A stretch of 64,000 nt of DNA from Nipponacmea schrenckii. Lineage: Eukaryota; Mollusca; Gastropoda; Lottiidae. The DNA lies in contig CM060199.1 in the NCBI GenBank assembly GCA_030562195.1, positions 15,954,338-16,018,337 on the forward strand, in the 5' to 3' direction. Each line of letters begins with the position of its first letter. Within the stretch, counting starts at the first letter, position 1. Shown in pieces: positions 58,001-64,000 of this stretch. The notes below the pieces were generated by a model that saw only the letters and a list, made by a program, of their open reading frames with translations, was not told the DNA's origin and did no database searches. The translations under genes were made by a program, and so were the position numbers.

Positions 58001-61000
58001 GAAGGTTATAGAGTATGCATTTCCTGAATATTATAATGTATTCAATATAACCCCATCCTATGATGAATATCTTAATGTAAGTTTTATCAGGTTATTTCTC
58101 AGATATCCATATTTCTTAACAACATAATTATAAGCTGTATTATCGATTAATGCAATTATCATATCCGCCAATTAGTACGTGGATATTAAGAAGGTTATAG
58201 AGTATGCATTTCCTGAATATTATAATGTATTCAATATAACCCCATCCTATGATGAATATCTTAATGTAAGTTTTATCACTTTATTTTTTCTTTATTATTT
58301 CTCAGATTATACAAAATTTACTCATTAAGAATATCCACATAGTTCCTAAGAATATAATTATAAGCTGTATTATCGATTAATGCAATTATCATATCCGCCA
58401 ATTAGTACGTGGATATTAAGAAGGTATTTTAGATTCGCGGAATGTATGATTATATGAAGTGTCTTATTATCATTTACTGCATTAATATGCAATACAAAAG
58501 CAAGTTCTTTATAGACACATTGCAACAAGAGCAATTTTTCAGTGATTCATTACACGTACGGCCGATTTCATCGTTATCGAATGTATTATACCATATAAAT
58601 TTACAGAATTCATTTATTTGAAATATAGGCTGCATTCAATCTCTTTACAATTGGTAATTATGTTCAGAATAATACTGACGTATTGCAACAATATGATATT
58701 TTACTTGGTCAGATGGAAAGTCCTTTCACAAAAACCATTTTAACTAATCCAGGTATGTTTACTTAATAACTGTCATTCTTCTTGTGGTCTTCGTCTTCGT
58801 GGTATTCGTAATCATCTTTATCTGACTTCTCTAGTTCAACATTTGAAATGGAAACCATGCTGATGTTTCATTTAAATGTAACTCGAGCAAATCGTTATGC
58901 ATGTTTGGATTAGATACCAAAGTTTATTGTTAGTGGTATACATAAATAACTAGTTGGCAGTGGATTGACTTTGACCAGATACAAGGATAACTATACTATT
59001 GGCTATGAATTAGAAAGGCTCGAATGAAAATGAATTTACAGAACTATTATGTAGGCCTATAGTTTAAATTCAGATTCATATTTTTGTTTATAGAAATAAA
59101 GGTTGGCAACAAGTTTAGATATATTGCAATTTCTGTCGAGACAGATATTGATGCTTTCTATATGGGATCTAATGAAGGAATTCCACTTGTAGAGGCTTGG
59201 GAGGGCTTTATGAAGGATCAGGTATGGCATATTTCCACAAATTTTAATGTTTGAGCCTAATCCAGCATTCAAATTAGACATTTTTAAATACATCCTTTTA
59301 TTCGGAGATTTGATTCTGATTGATGAAGTGACCACCAGTAATATTTGCATATCACTATTTTACAATCAAAATAACTTTTAGTGAAAATATTTGTCCACAA
59401 TATTTCCAGTTATCAACGATGCCTAAAAGTTTGCAGAAAGGTTTTCAGATTTCACCCTATGGAACCTGGAATTTTATATATGCACAAAAGGTATGTCAAG
59501 ATATCTTTTTATTGACTATTGGGCTTAGAGAACTTTATGCCAGAAACGATATAGATTTAAAACAACTTTGTAAATAAACTCGAAGTTAACCATTATAAGC
59601 TCTATCCTTTTTAAATCAACTTGAACAGTTCTTGCATCATTGCAGTTTAAGATAGTTGAGTTTTTATTAGGGATCTGGGTGTGTAAATTGCAGTGCAATA
59701 TTACGGGCACAGTTCAAAGAGCAAAATTTCATAAAAAGTGTTAGGTGTGAAATTAGTAATTAAGAATTGGTGTAGATTTCTTTTTCTTGGTGTTCCTCGT
59801 TTTCTGAAAATACTTTAGAGGAGAATACATCCACTAAGGGATAAATTTGATTAAATATCAAAATAAGATAATTGAGCACCTGGAAGATAAGGGGTAGTTA
59901 GATTACTATTTTTATCGCTGAATATCTGTTTCAGGAAATTCAAAGAAATGCTGTCTCTGGTATAATTTTGGGGTTAAGTTTAACAACCGTTATCTTACTT
60001 ATTTCAATAAATAATATAATAACAAGCTTATTGGCTGCCTTAACTATCTGTATGGTAACTGTTTGTGTCATTGGGATGCTGCCTATAATTGGTTGGAAAC
60101 TTGGTGTAAGTTTACTTTTATCCTATCCGTTATCCAATTAAGCATCACATTGTCGTCTTCGTCTTGATAAGGATAAGAACACGATGATACTTTATGATAC
60201 AGGTTCGTTACTTTCGGGATTTTAGTCTCAAAAATTGTTCTTCTAATAATAATTTGACCCTTCAAATCCACGTATATCTTTAACAGGGCACAGAACAAAC
60301 TTTTAGATTCATTTCAGTTAATTCATTGAACACGTCAAACATAGAATAATTAACTTAATATCCGGTGATTACATATAGTGCAATATTGATCACTGATAGA
60401 GGTAACTTCCGATCCGATAGCACATTCTAGCCAGTTTTGTTAAACCAACCTGTACAGTCTGCTCTATGTCACGACTCTATCCATCGTAACATTCCCTCGA
60501 ATTTTATACAACTACTTTATGTAGTTAAAAGTAGAACTGACTTAATCCGAATGTAAATGATTTTATCAGGTGAGTCGATTATCAGTCTATATCAATAGGC
60601 CTCCATGAAAAAATATTTGTATCCTATTCATATTTCAGACTTTGGTATCGATGAATATGTCTCTATTAGTTGGTATATCAGTGGACTACATTGTTCATTT
60701 GGCGGAAGGTTACACACAAAGTAGTAGCAAAGACCGGAAGTTACGTGTGCGTGATAGTTTAGAGTCCATGGGAATATCAGTGTTTGCAGGTGCTTGTACA
60801 ACGATTGGAGCCTCCGCATTAATTTTATTTTCCGAGGTTTCTTTCTTTTTTCAATTTGCATTTTTTATGTTCATGATTATAAGTTGTTCAGTGGTGATGT
60901 CAATTTTTTTCTTTATGACTTTATTGGGTGTTGTGGGACCAGAAAATGACATCGGAAACTTGATAAAATATATGAAACGGGTACTACGGTGTTTTATACG

Positions 61001-61010
61001 AAAACGTTAG
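52100..61010 (+). CDS. Dispatched-like RND transporter, 10 exons
   Basis: Exons: 52100-52424, 54081-55549, 55968-56189, 56416-56541, 57942-58076, 58629-58752, 59094-59221, 59410-59490, 59935-60105, 60639-61010. All junctions are GT-AG and phases agree, giving about 1,050 residues. The topology fits RND: TM1 at about 109-127, a large first extracellular region to about 360, TM2-6 at about 364-516 forming a sterol-sensing-type domain, TM7 at about 571-588, a second extracellular region, and TM8-12 at about 875-1020. TM4 carries ILGIGADDLFVFFDTW (GxxxDD, residues 427-432) and TM10 carries LLVGISVDYIVHLAEGY (GxxxD, 939-943), the ion-coupling acidic motifs of Dispatched/Patched/RND proteins. ICCF-like CNKLFS and IKCFARDIDQYL also fit Dispatched. 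The family exports lipid-modified Hedgehog in model animals; molluscs have several paralogues, so this substrate is not proven. No defect is visible. Confidence 0.9.
52735..53775. repeat. Fold-back of TTTAGGCACAC tandem repeats in intron 1
   Basis: From 52735 to about 53170 the word TTTAGGCACAC and variants recur about every 16-20 bp in plus orientation (roughly 25 units). After a spacer (53170-53560), the complementary word GTGTGCCTAAA recurs from 53565 to 53775 (roughly 12 units). Specific blocks match across the arms: TTCATTTAGGCACACGGGCA with AGATAAACACATGTCATTTA on the left pairs with AAATGACATGTGCTTATCTG and GCCGTGTGCCTAAATGAAGT on the right. It is therefore an inverted repeat whose arms are themselves tandem arrays, as in Foldback-type elements. 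It has no coding capacity. A related copy lies at 62.1-62.6 kb. Confidence 0.88.
57066..57529. repeat. 464-bp near-perfect palindromic element in intron 4
   Basis: The ends are CCATTAACGCAAAAGGTCAG and its exact inverse ending GCGTTAATGG. The arms extend about 150 bp each (57066-57216 and about 57376-57529) with only a few mismatches. Within each arm, GATTCTAAATTAGTTTAGTA is tandemly repeated twice and a unit of about 22 bp, GTTTCGTAAAAAATCTGGNC, four times. The spacer of about 160 bp is unique (CATATCGCGCGCCCCCTGGT). No target duplication is clear. High arm identity suggests recent origin or gene conversion between arms. Confidence 0.9.
57590..57810 (+). repeat. Fragment of the second array monomer in intron 4
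   Basis: TTCAAGAACAAGGGCAATAA and ACACTCACACCAAAATTGGT match one or two units of the 38-kb monomer. No terminus is present. Confidence 0.55.
58000..58418 (+). repeat. Tandem duplication of the 3' part of exon 5
   Basis: The last 77 bp of exon 5 (from AGAAGGTTATAGAGTATGCA at 58000 to the exon end at 58076), its donor GTAAGTTTTATCA, and about 110 bp of intron recur at 58189 with an offset of 189 bp (copied exon end at 58265). Both copies end in ACGTGGATATTAAGAAGGT, and a stub of a third unit begins at 58419. The second copy has no good splice acceptor in front (GGATATT precedes it) and its coding part is unchanged. Confidence 0.92.
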
Positions 61011-61365
61011 CCCCATTGAACTACTTAGTAGTTTATACTAACTAGTATTTTGTTATTGGAAAGTATTTTAATATAAAGAAAACAATAGTGAAAATCGTCA
61101 TGCTACTCGTCCAGTGAGGATTAAAATCTCAACCTCACGAATCCAATCTTAACGCAATTAAAGTATAATGCTCAAATAGGCTCTTCTAATTTTTATGAAT
61201 TATAAAATACAGACGTGCAGAAAGAAGTAGTAGGGGAAATATTCTGTGAAATCAATATTATGGAAATTAGTGAAAAAGTAAACTCAATAATTTGATGTCG
61301 CACGATATTCCAAGAAAATTCGCTGATTCCGTACCAATGAAAAGTATTTTATATTTCATAATATA

Positions 61366-61371
61366 AATAAA
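61366..61371 (+). terminator. Possible polyadenylation signal of the Dispatched-like gene
   Basis: AATAAA about 360 bp after the stop codon, in an AT-rich region. The motif is common by chance here. Confidence 0.35.
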
Positions 61372-61538
61372 GACCATTTGCCGGTTAGTTGGCTCCGAAT
61401 TTTATATTGAACCACGTAATATACTTTATAGATTGTTATTTTTAATTTATTTTTAGAGTGAATATTCCTTGCCTTTGATAATAAAATTGAATTTGTTCAA
61501 AATAGTTTGTTTTTTTCATAAAATATTTCTGGTTCATA

Positions 61539-62049
61539 TACTTGGCCAATGATAGCTATATTCATCAGTAAATATACTTACTTCCATAGATGACATTAAA
61601 AAATTGAATAAATATAAAAAAAATAAGTAATTATTAGTATTCATAAAGATGAATTTGATTATTGAAGAAAGCTTAATAAATTGATTGATAAATTGATGTT
61701 TTTATTTCATTTTTTTAGTATCGATTTTCTATTTTTTTATTTTTCTCTATAAGAAGATGTTAAAGGGATACTGCGTCTTAGAATGAAAATAAAAGTTCTC
61801 AAGAATGGCTGATATGATTATATATTCATAAGTGAACTAACCTGTGTCATAAAGTAACAGAATCCCTTAAAAACCGGAACACTCACAAACATCAATTTAT
61901 CAATCAATTTATTAAGCTTTCTTCAATAATCAAATTCATCTTTATGAATACTAATAATTACTTATTTTTTTTATATTTATTCAATTTTTTAATGTCATCT
62001 ACGGAAGTAAGTATATTTACTGATGAATATAGCTATCATTTGCCAAGTA
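61539..62049. repeat. Inverted repeat with 161-bp arms
   Basis: Left arm 61539-61699 (ATAGCTATATTCATCAGTAA, GTAATTATTAGTATTCATAA) and right arm 61889-62049 are near-perfect reverse complements with about two mismatches. The 189-bp loop contains a TTAA-ended unit (61760-61870) also present at 50.3 and 51.6 kb. A single diverged arm plus the unit occurs at 51380-51643. The short open frames here are by-products of the repeat. Confidence 0.92.
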
Positions 62050-62104
62050 TTAAATTATCAAATTTCATGTTCGATTCTAAGACCTGTTATCCTTTTAAGA
62101 TGGC

Positions 62105-62625
62105 TCATTGTCATTTGGGCACACATTTTTAAAGCAGGCCTCATTTAGACACAGTACTTTAGGCACATGTCATTAAGCACATTGTTATTTAGGAAAATCG
62201 TTTTAGGCACACTTTCAATTAGTCACAAACTCAAATAGGCACACACTTTTTAGGCACACTGTCATTTAGGCGTGTGCTTATCTGACCGTGTGCCTAAATG
62301 AAGTGTGCCTAAAATACCGTGTCTAAATGAGATGTGCTTAAAAATGTGTGCTTTAAGGACAGGGAATCCATCCTACCTGCATCTTTTGCAATTTGAATAT
62401 GTGAGAGCGACGCCCTTGCTTTCTTCCAATATGAAGTGATCTCACTTACCCCTTGAGTGTTTGGGGGGCCCCCTTTTTGTAGCCAGGTGTGCCAAAATGA
62501 CACGGTGCCGATTAATATGTGCCTAATTGAAGGTTACATAATTGAAGGTGTGCCTAAATCACCGTGTCTAAATGACGCTGTGTCTAATTGAACGTGTGCC
62601 TAATAACAGTGTGCTGAATTTCTAC
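62105..62625. repeat. Second TTTAGGCACAC fold-back copy
   Basis: 62105-62270 carries the plus-orientation word TTTAGGCACAC (about 9 units). 62271-62355 directly follows with the inverse GTGCCTAAA, the arms meeting almost without spacer (GTCATTTAGGCGTGTGCTTA). A further inverse array lies at 62485-62615. The spacer 62360-62480 contains a CTTTTGCAATTT block also found in the intron 1 copy's spacer. The copies are related but rearranged. Confidence 0.85.
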
Positions 62626-62689
62626 ACCAATCAGTTTTGATAAAATGCGCAAGGATGTAACCTATCGATTGATATGCGGAAACCATATC

Positions 62690-62850
62690 TTTGAACCCTA
62701 ACCCTAGATTTTGAAAAAAAAGGTTTTCCTCAGGGGTCACCCTCGACTTAACCCTAGGGTTAGGGTTAACCAAAGCTAACCCCAGCTCGTAACCCAGGTT
62801 TTGGCGCTTGCTCGGCAACCTGGGGTCGCGTGTTCGAATCCCAGTTGACT
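62690..62850. repeat. Telomere-like words and a tRNA-type B box
   Basis: CCCTAACCCTA at about 62697, AACCCTAGGGTTAGGGTTAA at about 62751-62770, and CTAACCCC nearby: short (TTAGGG)n words in both orientations. At 62832-62842 GTTCGAATCCC is a tRNA B-box sequence, preceded by an inverted pair AACCCAGGTT/AACCTGGGGT. No A box is evident, so it may be a SINE fragment. Confidence 0.5.
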
Positions 62851-62859
62851 TTTAACAAT

Positions 62860-64000
62860 TTCTTTTCTTACTAGTATTTGTTTCCGTTATATAAGATTTT
62901 TTGCGAACTTCTTCAACAAATCCCATATTAATCCCCTTGCTTTTGACAAGTTAGCCATGGGTACTAGTCCCAAACATGAGCCTCTGAGGCAGTGAGGTAC
63001 CCCTACAGAGGATAATGTAATTATCAGAACATCGTACTTTACCCAAAGAAATACATTTTTATTTACAAGGTAAAAATATCAATACAGACATACCAAAATA
63101 TGTATTTCCATTAAAGCTAAAGGTAATGCCAGACTGAATTCAATACTTAAATTGCAATGTTTGTTCTTCTTGGTGACAAAAAGAGCACTTTTAAATAACA
63201 TAAAAAAGGAGTTGGTTCATTAAAATTGGTAAGCACCAATCCCTGAATTACATGTTACTGCCATTTAAGGGGTAATGGCGATCCTGTTATTTCATAACAA
63301 ACTCCTGCAGTGTTTTCAAATTTTTGAATGTTATGTTGAAAACAAGTCCCCGCTAGCATAATTTTTATTTTGTAGAAAATGGCTGATCCAAACTTTCAGA
63401 TAACAGTTTCAATGAATGTAGCATGAGGTAGAATTATATGTCAAAAATGTGGCAAATACCAACACTGGAAATATAGGGTTTCAAAAAAATATTGTCAGTA
63501 TTACTGTGTATCCTGTGAACAAACAGGTTCTTATTGAACATTTCTGATTTTATTGTCAAACCTGTTTAATTTCTGCATTTCAAAATAGAATACACAAAAA
63601 TCAAAAATATCCAAAATTTTAAAAAGTCCATTCTTTGTTTACTGTAAGATTCTGATATGAATTATCTAATACTGTATTTAATAGATCAATTTTTAGTAGC
63701 CAGCCCTCAAGTTAACAATAATTGATACCAATGATAAATCAACCAGTATATTTAAACCAATTTTAGACTGACAATATGAATAAATGCAAAGGCAGACATA
63801 TAACAATAATACAAAGGATTGAGAATCATATTAAAAAAGATGCAAGAAATAAAAATATTGATAAGCAATAATAATATATGCCCACTAAAAGCAATTAAAG
63901 TATTTGATCCACAAACAGAATTGCTCAGTGTCCATTGAATGTGTTGTTAACAAAATAAATTCAAATTATTACTTCATTGTTGTGTATAAAGAAACAGCTG
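62860..64000. other. AT-rich sequence, nothing recognised
   Basis: No gene, repeat structure or RNA that I can support up to the window end. Confidence 0.4.

Noticed and set aside
61944..62132. 62-codon plus-strand frame
   Set aside because: Entirely within an arm of the inverted repeat; composition is that of the repeat.
62309..62503. 64-codon minus-strand frame
   Set aside because: Runs through the TTTAGGCACAC array and its spacer; no sign of a protein family.

Overview
The window looks like AT-rich nuclear DNA from an invertebrate animal, most likely a lophotrochozoan such as a mollusc. This is an inference from four things: GT-AG introns, a Dispatched-like RND gene, an F-type lectin plus apple-like exon set, and the mix of LINEs, hAT elements and tandem-repeat-bearing elements with a terminal hairpin. 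There are no prokaryotic features. Most of the 64 kb is transposable-element sequence of different ages, with a few host genes.

Layout. 1-5.6 kb: three broken LINEs, all on the minus strand. 7.2-8.8 kb: a minus-strand gene or gene relic with a Tudor-like N-terminus and a transposase-like body. 10-11.3 kb: LINE ORF1 and LINE 3' fragments. 12-14.1 kb: an element carrying a 161-bp tandem array. 14.2-15.4 kb: an hAT relic with a smaller element nested in it. 15.5-21.5 kb (minus): a multi-exon F-type lectin gene whose third exon is split by a 1,430-bp inverted-repeat transposon; 5-bp target duplications flank the insert, and precise excision would restore the frame. 21.6-27.3 kb: two more copies of the array family, one hit by a tRNA-type SINE, the other by a 4,037-bp hAT element with 8-bp duplications and a nearly complete transposase. 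28-34.6 kb: LINE and Ty3/gypsy fragments and a tandemly duplicated 1.1-kb repeat. 36.3 kb: three consecutive mini-hairpins. 37.9-39.5 kb: another array element with a different monomer.

42-43.6 kb holds two small plus-strand protein genes of unknown function, one coiled-coil-like and one with a signal peptide. 47.3-48.5 kb (minus) holds an uninterrupted gene for a 13-finger C2H2 zinc-finger protein. 52.1-61.0 kb (plus) holds the best gene of the window: ten exons that join in frame to give about 1,050 residues of a Dispatched-like 12-TM RND protein, with GxxxDD in TM4 and GxxxD in TM10.

The Dispatched-like gene is surrounded by fold-back structures that share one design, inverted arms rather than simple short TIRs. 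A TTTAGGCACAC-type inverted array lies in intron 1. A near-perfect 464-bp palindrome with arms of about 150 bp lies in intron 4. A 161-bp-arm inverted repeat and a second TTTAGGCACAC copy lie just downstream. The coding 3' part of exon 5 is also partly duplicated in the following intron. These fold-backs, and the dispersed family that keeps one terminal hairpin (ATACGTCCACAT / ATGTGGGCGTAT) while carrying different internal tandem monomers, are the most unusual signals here. Family names are from memory of protein motifs; no search was run.
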